Part shown: positions 19,988 through 29,417 of the stretch, piece by piece
How positions within the stretch are numbered: the first letter of the stretch is position 1
Layout of the letters: each line of letters begins with the position of its first letter
Origin: Wuchereria bancrofti
Taxonomy: Eukaryota; Nematoda; Chromadorea; Rhabditida; Onchocercidae
Direction: 5' to 3'
NCBI GenBank assembly: GCA_005281725.1
Contig: SSBO01000038.1
Coordinates: 1 to 29,417, forward strand
Length of the DNA: 29,417 bases
Position numbers and translations under genes: made by a program
Notes under the pieces: model-generated
Told to the model about the DNA's origin: nothing
The model's database searches: none
Seen by the model: the letters and a program-made list of their open reading frames with translations, nothing else

Positions 19988-20551
19988 TGTCCCGACATTT
20001 TTATGTTAACAAAGGGTATATACATTGTTTAATATGTTAAAAATTACTCCTTTGTTCCAAATCAAATTTGCTTTGAAATATTGTAAGGTCTTTTAAGCTG
20101 ATAGTCATCTTTTGGCAAGCTACGATATTAAAACCCATCTCTTACTATATAAAGAGTAAAGATCATTTGATAGCTCCTTACTTAATAATCATGCTCTTGT
20201 TGCAAGTCAATGCCCACTATATAAGGATTTAAAACCTTTGTCTCAATCAGTTCTAACAGTTTTTTCCTTACCAGTAAGCTACGATTCGGCTGCTCTCCCT
20301 CTCCCACAATTCAATTCATTTCACCATCAATATATTCGTTCATCCATTTTCTTCATCTCATTCGTAGATATTCTACGAAATTATCAGTATTGTTGCTATA
20401 GATTAATATCTATATATTGTGGGTGTTAGCCAAATAAAATCGTTAAAACAAATCTTTCTCATTCAACGCATTCATCTACTACAATAACAAACAAGGAAGG
20501 ACTTTGAGCACATGGAAGTTATATTCAGACTGAACCCTAACTTTCACAACA
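19988..20551 (+). repeat. Apparent solo BEL/Pao LTR (564 bp)
   Basis: Starts TGTCCCGACATTT and ends CTTTCACAACA. It contains TATA-like CTATATAAAG and CTATATAAGG boxes, two successive palindromes and an AATAAA near 20433. It is matched on the opposite strand at 28809-29376 and, for its last third, at 2341-2539. No gag or pol flanks it. Flanking pentamers (CTGCT before, TATAT after) do not match, so no target-site duplication is evident. CTGCT also precedes the copy at 28809-29376, so the true 5' boundary could be a few bases further out. It is oriented divergently from unc-1 and begins 1.4 kb upstream of its start. Confidence 0.85.
20361..20414. other. Paired palindromes inside the LTR
   Basis: TTCGTAGA-TAT-TCTACGAA (20361-20379) and TATAGAT-TAAT-ATCTATA (20397-20414). 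The first is intact in the 2341 copy (2353-2371) and degraded in the 28809 copy. Confidence 0.8.
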
Positions 20552-22067
20552 TATATACTTATAATATTTTTAATAATATTTAAAAAAAATAAAAATAATG
20601 GATAAATATTTTCTGAAAAATAGTCACTAATAAAATGATGAAAAAAAAAGCTCTTCCTAAAATCAATTTTGGCGCTTAGCTAAAATATACTACGAAGAAA
20701 ATTATTTTGTAAGTATAGTGGAGATGAATGATATCAAATTGAAATTTGAGAAATTGGAAAAAAAGTGAAAAAAAGAGGAATGCGAATAAATATACACTCT
20801 TAAATTCTCATCTTTGTTAGATTAAAAAAAAGGAAAAGAAATGTAAATAAATAAATGAAAAATAAATAATTAAAAAAAACCGGAAAAGAAAATGAAAATG
20901 CCATAATAAAAATATAATTTTGAAAGGAAAAAAGGAAAGAAAAACAATTAAAATTGAATAAAGTTAAAACAAAGAAGAAGGAATAATTTAAACCTCAGAA
21001 AGAAAAATTGTAGATTTCAAAACATACTTTTTTAATTTATTTAATCAATCAATAAAGTGCATAAATATTGATGAATGTTTTATTAATCTAAGATTTGTCA
21101 TCTTTTTTTTGAAAATTTTACTAAAATCATTTATTAAATGTTAACTTTAAGTTACTAGCTATCATAGCTAGTAAAACTAAAAGTAGTAATAAAAAAAAGT
21201 GAATGAAATTTGAGAAAATATTACTTTTAGGTAGAAGAAAAGAATTTTAACATTCATCAATACTAAATATATAAATTTTAATTTAGAAGGTAAGGAATTT
21301 AGAAGATAGAAGGAAAAAGAAGAGAGGAAGAAGAGAAAAAGAAGGGAGAAAGAAGGGAGGAAGAAGGGAGGAAGAAGGAAAGACGAAGAAACAAATAAAT
21401 ATAAGGCTGCGGCAATATTTTCCTATTTCAGCCAATCCTTTCAAAAAGCCTCTTTGTAAGGAAAGCTTCATTCTTCATCGATTTCGTGAAATTTGATTAA
21501 ATGGAATAATGAAAGAGTGATAGGGAGGAAAAAGGGAGAGGAAGAAAGATAGAGAGGGAGAGAGAGGGATGGGAAGAAGGAAAAATGTGCTTTATGATGA
21601 GGTGGAAATTGAAATATAAAAATCATGTATGTTATATTATGATGCGTCAATAAAATGAGCTAAAAGCTAAAATAAGCAAAAATAAATAAATAAATAAGAA
21701 TTGTATAAATCAAAAAAAAGAGAAAAAAATTTAATAAGTCGAAATTATAAGTTTAAATTTTATTAAGAAAATTTGAAAGAAAATTTTTCAAATGATAGCA
21801 TAATTGAATACAAAATTAAATGCATTATCATATGCAAATATGTGAAAATAGATTCAGGTAAAAAAAAAGGGGAAGAGAGAGAGTGAAGAAAATAATTTCA
21901 ATCAAATTTACACTGAAAAGAATAAAAGTGACCGCATGATGTTTTATTTTTTCTGTTTCCTTTTTTTATGAAACACATTTTCAATAATTCTTAGTTTACT
22001 ATCTGTTTTTTCTTTTATTTTAATTAATTATTATTTAACACTAATATAATGATATAATTATGTTAAT
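20552..22067. repeat. AT-rich intergenic segment repeated in inverted orientation at 27293-28808
   Basis: Position x here corresponds to 49360 minus x in the inverted copy. It contains two purine-rich tracts: about 21293-21390 (AGGAAGAAGG type) and 21519-21585 (GGGAGAGAGAGG type). No gene is recognised. The small open frames here are translations of the pyrimidine strand of these tracts. Confidence 0.92.
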
Positions 22068-24238
22068 CAGATGATTATTTGTTTTTGTTAATTAAAATGC
22101 ATTAAAAACACTTCACATCAACTGAATAAATCATTTTTAATAATTTAATTAAACAATTTAATTAAATTAATTACAACAGATATTTATTTCATGCATCAGC
22201 AATAAACATCACATTTTTTTATCAATCAATACATTGATAAATTTTGAAATATATCATTCTATCAGCTTATCAGTACTGCAATATATAATCATATCATTTG
22301 CGAAAATAACAATTGCAATAACTGTGAAATTAATTTGTATTTATTTGTTTTTTCTCATGCAAAAAAAATTTTGACGAAATTTTAAATGAAATAAACAAAA
22401 TTCATCACAAAATTTAATCAATAACAATTTTTTTTGACTAAATTAACAAAATTTTTTTTTGGATTAAATTTCTTCCGATATATCAAATTTTGTATGCAAA
22501 TTTCCCATTCTTTTTTTCACAAAAAAATTTACTGTTTTTTCACTTTAATTCTAAAGCCATTTTTAATTTTATATTTTTTTGATGGTATTTATTATATATA
22601 CATATATCTTCAAAATTTCTGCTACACTTTTTAATATAAATTGAATTTTAACGTTTAATAAACAAAACTTTGTTTATTTTAAAAATTTTTAAAACAAAAT
22701 AAAAGTAAGTTATTTTGATTTGCATTATTTGTTGTAATTTTATTTCGTATTATATGACCGAAAATAATAATAAGCAAAAAAAAATTATTATAAAAATAAA
22801 TGTAAATTTTGAAATATCGTTAAAGTACCAATAATTTAACTTTTTTTATATTTATTTAAAAAAATTCTTCTATTAATTCAAATGATTAATTTAAATAATA
22901 TAATTGACGAAACAAAAATACAGATAGAGCGAAAAAGGATGCATAAATTCATGATTGCAATTGGATTGAAATTAAAACTGAACTGAAAAAAAGCATATAT
23001 CAAAATGGAATTAAAAGTGAAGATTAGTTAGAAAAAAGAAATGTGAAATGTTAATTCACAATTTTTTTGATTTCAATTATTCCTGTAAGATATAAATTGA
23101 AATGTCTTCTTTCAAAAGATCACAGTATTTGAAATTACATATTTTAAAAAATTTTTAATTACATTTCATATTAGGCAAGCATTGACAATAAGAATAATAT
23201 TTTATAAATGTTTGTGCAAACTTTTGAAAATATATAATTTAACAAATAATGAAGAGAAAAAGTAGCATGACAACTGCAAATTAAATTTCCCCTCGTTGCA
23301 TATATAAATTTGTTTTAATAAAAACCGATTATTTGACAAAAAAAATCAATTTTGCAAAACAATTCTTCACTCATTCACTCGCCCACTCTTTCTTTACAAA
23401 ATTGTAAACCATACAAAATCTCTCCTTTTTCTGTGCGTGTGCAGGAAATTATAATAAAATAACATATTGGAAATGGAAAAAAATATAATTGAAAATGGAA
23501 AAAATAATTACTTGATTGATTTTCTGCATTCCATTATCATTAGCAAATGCTAATTGTTTTAATTTAAAATGTTGATATTTTTTTAAAATTTATTAAATTT
23601 TATAGTGTCTAAATAAAAATGTAAATTTTTGAATATTTTTTTTCTAATTTCTTTGCGAAAAAAGAAAAAAAGATTTTGCTGATAGAATAGAAAATTATAT
23701 GAAAATTAAAAAGACAAGGAGAGGTGAGAAAGAGAAAGAGAGAAAAGAGAGACAGGAAGAGGTAAGAATGATGAAAAACATCAATTTGCATGAAAAGAAT
23801 TGAAATCAATTTTTCACAAATTTTTGAGAAGTTTTAAATGGGCAAAAATTGTTAAAGGAAAGAATGAAAAGAAAAGAAAATGAAAATTTTAGCTTAGTTC
23901 AGATGAGATGAGTGGAAGAGAAAAGGAAAATGTATCTCTGCATTAAACCAAATTTATTTTTTTGAAGTCTTTCTTTAAACTTTTTTTAAAAAAAAGAAGA
24001 AATAAAAAATGGAATGAAATAAAACAGAAAAAAAGTTCAGTTGTTTTTTACTTTTATAAATCACACTTCTCTTTTTATTGCATCCTTTTTTTCTGATCCA
24101 AAATGAGTGATATTATTTTAATTGAAACACTTTGAAAAGTGGTGAACAACTTTTGCGCCTTTCATCTTTCCTTTTTTTGTTCTTTATTTATTTGTCTTAT
24201 TTATTTATTTTTTTCATAAATTCATTTCTTTATACAAT
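22068..24238. other. AT-rich intergenic DNA
   Basis: No coding homology, RNA gene or repeat family recognised. A purine-rich patch lies at about 23700-23765. Open frames are short and Phe/Ile/Lys-rich. Confidence 0.6.
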
Positions 24239-24668
24239 TGTCGCTGGAAAGCGAGAAGCTGTAAATGAATGATCTCTTTGTTCATAAATTGACCTCGCTT
24301 TACACACATTATACTGTATGAGATATGTGAGAATTAAATGCATGTAATAGATATTGTAACAAAGAAATGTCTATCATTAAACAAATTCCCTTTATTCCCA
24401 AATTCACATTTATCCAACACCATCTCTTAATTACAATTAATCATTGCTTTACAATTGTCCATTTATAGTGCGGTTGGGGTTTCAGCTCTCTTGTAATGTT
24501 CAGCGTTTTATAACTGTGTAGCATCCGTGCGATATGTATAATGCGTTATTATGATGTTGATTAGTTTTATGTTAAATAAAGGTTTAATTACCCAAGTTTG
24601 AGGTGTCTACAATCAAAGGAACAGAAAGAACAGTCAAATTTTGTCACAGTTATAGAAAATCGACGACA
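24239..24668 (+). repeat. BEL/Pao 5' LTR (about 430 bp)
   Basis: Starts TGTCGCTGGAAAGCGAG, sharing the TGTCGC start and small hairpin of the LTR at 6864-7385. It contains GTTTTATGTTAAATAAAGG and TTTAATTACCCAAGTTTGAG exactly as that LTR does. The 3' end is placed at GACGACA (24666-24668) because AAA plus a T-run and TGG follow, just as AAATTTT-TGG follows the end of the other LTR. An alternative end at TCTACA (24611) is possible. Confidence 0.8.
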
Positions 24669-24677
24669 AAATTTTTT

Positions 24678-24695
24678 TGGTCCAACCAAACCGGA
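24678..24695 (+). other. Candidate tRNA primer-binding site
   Basis: TGGTCCAACCAAACCGGA begins nine bases after the proposed LTR end and starts with TGG. It differs from the site in the element at 6677-7385, so the two elements may use different tRNAs. Confidence 0.5.
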
Positions 24696-24779
24696 TCCGA
24701 ACCACAGCGATTTAAGGATACAATCAAACGAGAAAACGAAACACGTAGGTTTCATTCAGTTCAACTTAAAAGAAAGAAA

Positions 24780-25420
24780 ATGAGTGTAGAGGAGACAAGA
24801 AAGAAGAGTTCTCCATCCTATCTCATCAGAAAAAATTTGCAATATCTTGAGAATACTGCAAAAAAGGCTGTTGAACAAGGAATAGTGCTGTGTGGAAAGA
24901 AACCGCTAGTAGAATTAAATTACGAAGAAACAACAGAATGGTTAAAACAACAAAAATCTGATGTTGGGAAGCAAATAATAGTGCTGAACGGGATAATTTC
25001 CAAGGCGAATAAATTAGAAGAATGGAAGGGATTTTTATGTTCATTAGAGAATGGTGAATGGGAGAATGATGTTATATTATACGAAGAATATTATATGAAG
25101 AAGAATGTCTTTTTAATTCAGGAAACAAGCTTTATAATGAAAGAGCGGCAGCAGAGCAGCTCAAAAGAGTGAGTAAAATGGATTACCGTGCATCTTCTGG
25201 TAAAATAATCACTAGAATGACAAATGTGATATATACCCTACCGTAGAAAAAAGATTGGAGAAGTTGAAGAAATTGAGACTTTGTGAATTATGTTTAAAAA
25301 ACGGCCACTTTCAAGAAACTTGCATGAGAAAGATAAAATGTTTTTATTGTGGATCAAACCACAATAGTGCTTTATGTGAAACGCGACGAAGTGGAAAAGC
25401 AAGGCAAAATTTCCAAAGAT
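24780..25420 (+). pseudogene. BEL/Pao gag with two zinc knuckles (frameshifted, cut at an N)
   Basis: ATG at 24780 follows the primer-binding site and opens 131 codons ending at TGA 25170-25172. The N-terminal part is Lys/Glu-rich and helical (YLIRKNLQYLENTAKKAVEQ). After the stop, a different frame continues with KRLEKLKKLRLC and two retroviral-type zinc knuckles at 25282-25377: the first CX2CX4HX4C, the second CX2CX3HX4C. Tandem knuckles of this kind are usual at the C-terminal side of BEL/Pao gag. A stop follows at about 25420-25422, and the N at 25478 ends the element. At least one frameshift lies between 25150 and 25280, so this copy is probably inactive. Everything downstream (protease, RT, integrase, 3' LTR) is missing from the assembly. 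A longer open frame from 24603 starts inside the LTR and is not the likely start. Confidence 0.85.
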
Positions 25421-25477
25421 AGTGAAAGGACAAACAGAACATCGAAGATAGTGGCGGCTACGGTTGCCAATGATGTG

Positions 25478-25478
25478 N
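25478..25478. other. Single-N gap between the gag fragment and a duplicated unc-1 region
   Basis: Left of it is retroelement gag. Right of it is a verbatim restart at 18344 within unc-1 intron 1. Confidence 0.9.
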
Positions 25479-25650
25479 AGATTATTATTGATTGTGATTA
25501 AAAACATTTTTTGGGATCTAATAAAACGTAAACAAATTAAATGATCAATATTAGTAATCTAGTGACCATATCTTCAATATGCCGCAGCATTGCATAATAG
25601 CGCTTATTATGATATTTAAAAGAAAAAAAATTGAAAAAATTTACACTTAC

Positions 25651-25707
25651 CTGATTAGAAGAAGGTGTTACCCATTGTGGGTCCGTTCGGGCATTTTTCG
25701 AAGACAT
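25651..25707 (-). pseudogene. Orphan second copy of unc-1 coding exon 1
   Basis: Identical to 18516-18572, with ATG at 25707 and donor at the 25651 end. On the minus strand the next sequence after intron 1 is the N and then gag, so this copy cannot make UNC-1 as assembled. It is probably an assembly duplicate. Confidence 0.85.
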
Positions 25708-27122
25708 CGACCCGTTGGAACCCAATTCCGTCTTAATATAGTATTTTGACCCGTTCTAAAAAATTTCTAAAATAATTAATATATTGTAATAATTATATAC
25801 AATAATAACATTATTGCAATAAACAATTGAAAAATTCAAAAGCAGAAGATCAATAAATAATTAAGTCTAAAGTAATTACACAGTAGTGAAATAAACTAAG
25901 CATATGAAAAGCTTAAAGAATATTCACAATATTTATATTAAAGAATATTCACAATATTTATATGAAATTTAGCATTAATTTATTACATTTTTGAATTTTC
26001 TAACACCGATGACTAATTAACTGAAATGAAATTTACATAAACTGGATACTACATAGAAGTAAATCTATTCTCGCAAAACTAAGTAAAAGTAAATCTACAT
26101 TATTCGATTTTAACCTTTATTAAATCGAACTATGGTACTAATTTATTTAGCATATTAGAATCAAAAAAGACCCATTATTTTAAGACCTAAAATTTGTTGT
26201 AAACTAATTTATCTCATAATCAATCCTTAGTATACACATAATTTTAAGTTATATTAACACTCATCGCATATAAATTGCTAACTTTATAAGTTATTATAAA
26301 TTATCAACAAATTAATAAAATAAAAGTTAATGAATTAATTAATGCATATGATTGTTAGGCAATCTATTATTGTAAAAAATAAATTCTTACATTATATTAC
26401 AATGAAGAAGAACTATCTTTTTACATTCCTTTTTTAATTTTCATTCTTACTAATTCAAAAATTACCATAAATGTAATTAAAATTGACAAGTTAAATTGTT
26501 AAAAGTTAAATTGTTGAAAAAAAAAACTTTTTTAACGAATAGAAATCTTTATAATAAAGTTATTTCGATTTTCGAATAAATTTTTATTATGCATGTAAAA
26601 TTTTCAATTCAAAAAAAAAAAACACTTTTTAAAATTTTATATTCAAATATAGTTTGTGAACATATTTTTCATTACGGATTAAAAAACGTAATAGCTAGCA
26701 CTTGAAAATAAATTTGCCATTTTATTTAAGAAAAACAAAAAGAAAAAAGCTAAATAAATAAACAAATAAACAAGCATTTAAGTTTGACATTAAAATATTC
26801 ACCATTTTAATCTTAAATTTGCAATTAATTCTGTTTTAGTTCAAAAAAGAAATCAAAATTAAAATTATATATGTAACATTTCGAATGGTATTATCATTTA
26901 ATAAATTTTGCTATAAGTTTAATAACATATATCGCGAAACTCGAAATAATCTTGCAAACCTCCAAATAACTTACCAAATATATCAATAAAATTGTATTAA
27001 TCCATAATATTAAATTTCGTTTTAATTGAACATTAGAAATGTAAAACTGTTTCAAATTATACATCATGTAAGCAGTCATTATTTAATCACTCATCTTCTC
27101 ATTATACTTGAGCTTATCTGCT

Positions 27123-27291
27123 TGTCCCGACATTTTTATGTTAACAAAGGGTATATACATTGTTTAATATGTTAAAAATTACTCCTTTGTTCCAAATCAA
27201 ATTTGCTTTGAAATATTGTAAGGTCTTTTAAGCTGATAGTCATCTTTTGGCAAGCTACGATATTAAAACCCATCTCTTACTATATAAAGAG
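27123..27291 (+). repeat. First 169 bases of the BEL/Pao LTR (duplicate)
   Basis: Equals 19988-20156 and is cut by the N at 27292. Confidence 0.9.
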
Positions 27292-27292
27292 N
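27292..27292. other. Single-N gap at switch from direct to inverted duplicate
   Basis: The left side stops at the equivalent of 20156. The right side begins at the reverse complement of 22067. Confidence 0.9.
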
Positions 27293-28808
27293 ATTAACAT
27301 AATTATATCATTATATTAGTGTTAAATAATAATTAATTAAAATAAAAGAAAAAACAGATAGTAAACTAAGAATTATTGAAAATGTGTTTCATAAAAAAAG
27401 GAAACAGAAAAAATAAAACATCATGCGGTCACTTTTATTCTTTTCAGTGTAAATTTGATTGAAATTATTTTCTTCACTCTCTCTCTTCCCCTTTTTTTTT
27501 ACCTGAATCTATTTTCACATATTTGCATATGATAATGCATTTAATTTTGTATTCAATTATGCTATCATTTGAAAAATTTTCTTTCAAATTTTCTTAATAA
27601 AATTTAAACTTATAATTTCGACTTATTAAATTTTTTTCTCTTTTTTTTGATTTATACAATTCTTATTTATTTATTTATTTTTGCTTATTTTAGCTTTTAG
27701 CTCATTTTATTGACGCATCATAATATAACATACATGATTTTTATATTTCAATTTCCACCTCATCATAAAGCACATTTTTCCTTCTTCCCATCCCTCTCTC
27801 TCCCTCTCTATCTTTCTTCCTCTCCCTTTTTCCTCCCTATCACTCTTTCATTATTCCATTTAATCAAATTTCACGAAATCGATGAAGAATGAAGCTTTCC
27901 TTACAAAGAGGCTTTTTGAAAGGATTGGCTGAAATAGGAAAATATTGCCGCAGCCTTATATTTATTTGTTTCTTCGTCTTTCCTTCTTCCTCCCTTCTTC
28001 CTCCCTTCTTTCTCCCTTCTTTTTCTCTTCTTCCTCTCTTCTTTTTCCTTCTATCTTCTAAATTCCTTACCTTCTAAATTAAAATTTATATATTTAGTAT
28101 TGATGAATGTTAAAATTCTTTTCTTCTACCTAAAAGTAATATTTTCTCAAATTTCATTCACTTTTTTTTATTACTACTTTTAGTTTTACTAGCTATGATA
28201 GCTAGTAACTTAAAGTTAACATTTAATAAATGATTTTAGTAAAATTTTCAAAAAAAAGATGACAAATCTTAGATTAATAAAACATTCATCAATATTTATG
28301 CACTTTATTGATTGATTAAATAAATTAAAAAAGTATGTTTTGAAATCTACAATTTTTCTTTCTGAGGTTTAAATTATTCCTTCTTCTTTGTTTTAACTTT
28401 ATTCAATTTTAATTGTTTTTCTTTCCTTTTTTCCTTTCAAAATTATATTTTTATTATGGCATTTTCATTTTCTTTTCCGGTTTTTTTTAATTATTTATTT
28501 TTCATTTATTTATTTACATTTCTTTTCCTTTTTTTTAATCTAACAAAGATGAGAATTTAAGAGTGTATATTTATTCGCATTCCTCTTTTTTTCACTTTTT
28601 TTCCAATTTCTCAAATTTCAATTTGATATCATTCATCTCCACTATACTTACAAAATAATTTTCTTCGTAGTATATTTTAGCTAAGCGCCAAAATTGATTT
28701 TAGGAAGAGCTTTTTTTTTCATCATTTTATTAGTGACTATTTTTCAGAAAATATTTATCCATTATTTTTATTTTTTTTAAATATTATTAAAAATATTATA
28801 AGTATATA
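27293..28808. repeat. Inverted duplicate of 20552-22067
   Basis: Reverse complement of the intergenic segment right of the solo LTR, with no difference noticed. It appears as pyrimidine-rich tracts (about 27776-27842 and 27970-28070). Confidence 0.93.
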
Positions 28809-29376
28809 TGTTGTGAAAGTTAGGGTTCAGTCTGAATATAACTTCCATGTGCTCAAAGTCCTTCCTTGTTTGTTATTGTAGTTGTAGATGAATGCGTTGA
28901 ATGAGAAAGATTTGTTTTAACGATTTTATTTGGCTAACACCCACAATATATAGATATTAATCTATATCAACAATACTGATAATTTCGTACAATATCTACA
29001 AATGAGATGAAAAAAAATGGATGAACGAATATATTGATGGTGAAATGAATTGAATTGTGGGAGAGGGAGAGCAGCCGAATCGTAGCTTACTGGTAAGGAA
29101 AAAACTGTTAGAACTGATTGAGACAAAGGTTTTAAATCCTTATATAGTGGGCATTGACTTGCAACAAGAGCATGATTATTAAGTAAGGAGCTATCAAATG
29201 GTCTTTACTCTTTATATAGTAAGAGATGGGTTTTAATATCGTAGCTTGCCAAAAGATGACTATCAGCTTAAAAGACCTTACAATATTTCAAAGCAAATTT
29301 GATTTGGAACAAAGGAGTAATTTTTAACATATTAAACAATGTATATACCCTTTGTTAACATAAAAATGTCGGGACA
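28809..29376 (-). repeat. BEL/Pao LTR, minus strand, diverged from 19988-20551
   Basis: Same LTR family, reading TGTCCCGAC at 29376 to TTCACAACA at 28809. It differs from the 19988 copy by several substitutions and small indels (for example CTACAACTAC instead of CTACTAC, and a degraded first palindrome), although the adjoining non-LTR DNA appears identical. Some variants (GATATAG) are shared with the fragment at 2341. Confidence 0.88.
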
Positions 29377-29381
29377 AGCAG

Positions 29382-29417
29382 TAGTCATCCTTTGGCAAGC
29401 TACAATATTAAAACCCA
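29382..29417 (+). repeat. LTR interior fragment in opposite orientation, at window edge
   Basis: 36 bases matching the plus-strand LTR at 20102-20137 with two mismatches, and pairing as an inverted repeat with 29227-29262. It sits five bases beyond the start of the minus-strand LTR and runs off the window. Confidence 0.8.

Larger units (their letters stand above)
18344..20156. repeat. 1813-bp segment present again at 25479-27291 (direct)
   Basis: Includes part of unc-1 intron 1, exon 1, the upstream region and the first 169 bases of the LTR at 19988. The second copy lies at a constant offset of 7135 with no difference noticed. Confidence 0.95.
25479..27291. repeat. Direct duplicate of 18344-20156
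   Basis: Same sequence at offset 7135. It carries a second copy of unc-1 exon 1 and its donor and of the candidate trans-splice acceptor, and it ends inside the first third of the LTR. No further unc-1 exons follow. Confidence 0.95.

Noticed and set aside
19983..20556. Target-site duplication for the solo LTR
   Set aside because: CTGCT and TATAT do not match, and shifting the boundaries by a few bases gave no convincing pair.
21283..21650. Short Phe/Ser/Leu/Pro-rich minus-strand frames (also at 27710-28077)
   Set aside because: They translate the pyrimidine strand of simple purine tracts; the second pair is just the inverted duplicate.
24603..24779. N-terminal extension of gag from 24603
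   Set aside because: It begins inside the LTR, before the proposed LTR end and primer-binding site; the ATG at 24780 is the better start.

Overview
This window is very AT-rich eukaryotic DNA from a nematode, most likely a filarial (clade III) parasite. The evidence is a complete, intron-split orthologue of the nematode stomatin gene unc-1, a nematode-style spliced-leader acceptor (TTTTTTAG) just upstream of it, and several BEL/Pao LTR retrotransposon pieces. The species assignment is inference. I see no bacterial, CRISPR, tRNA or rRNA feature.

Layout, left to right. Positions 1-2539 are a scrambled graveyard of BEL/Pao fragments: an antisense reverse transcriptase piece, a divergently placed sense pol piece (reverse transcriptase and RNase H), a gag (DUF1759-like) piece lying downstream of pol, and the 3' part of an LTR. 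Positions 3946-4503 hold the C-terminal end of another pol, followed by its probable LTR. Positions 6677-7385 are a BEL/Pao insertion with a perfect 5-bp target-site duplication, its interior almost entirely missing at an assembly gap. Positions 7867-11226 hold a duplicated AT-rich block that runs into a long, pure-purine GAA/GAAA array.

The one host gene is unc-1, minus strand, 18572 down to 11939. It has eight coding exons that join in phase to give 286 residues. Exon 4 occurs twice, on either side of a single N, with identical exon sequence but diverged introns. Upstream of unc-1 (18.6-24.2 kb) is AT-rich intergenic DNA with an apparently solo BEL/Pao LTR at 19988-20551. At 24239 a second BEL/Pao element begins (LTR, candidate primer-binding site, gag with two zinc knuckles) and is cut off at an N.

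Six single-N junctions (6709, 9234, 9335, 15240, 25478, 27292) matter for interpretation. At five of them the flanking sequence is a direct or inverted copy of sequence elsewhere in the window. At 6709 the few bases to its left repeat an LTR end, as expected of a collapsed retroelement. From 25479 to the right end almost everything is a second copy: a direct copy of 18344-20156 (carrying unc-1 exon 1 again), then an inverted copy of 22067-20552 running into an LTR. Assembly artefact (unresolved haplotypes or repeats) is the simplest reading of most of these. The TSD-bounded LTR insertion and the unc-1 gene stand independently of it.
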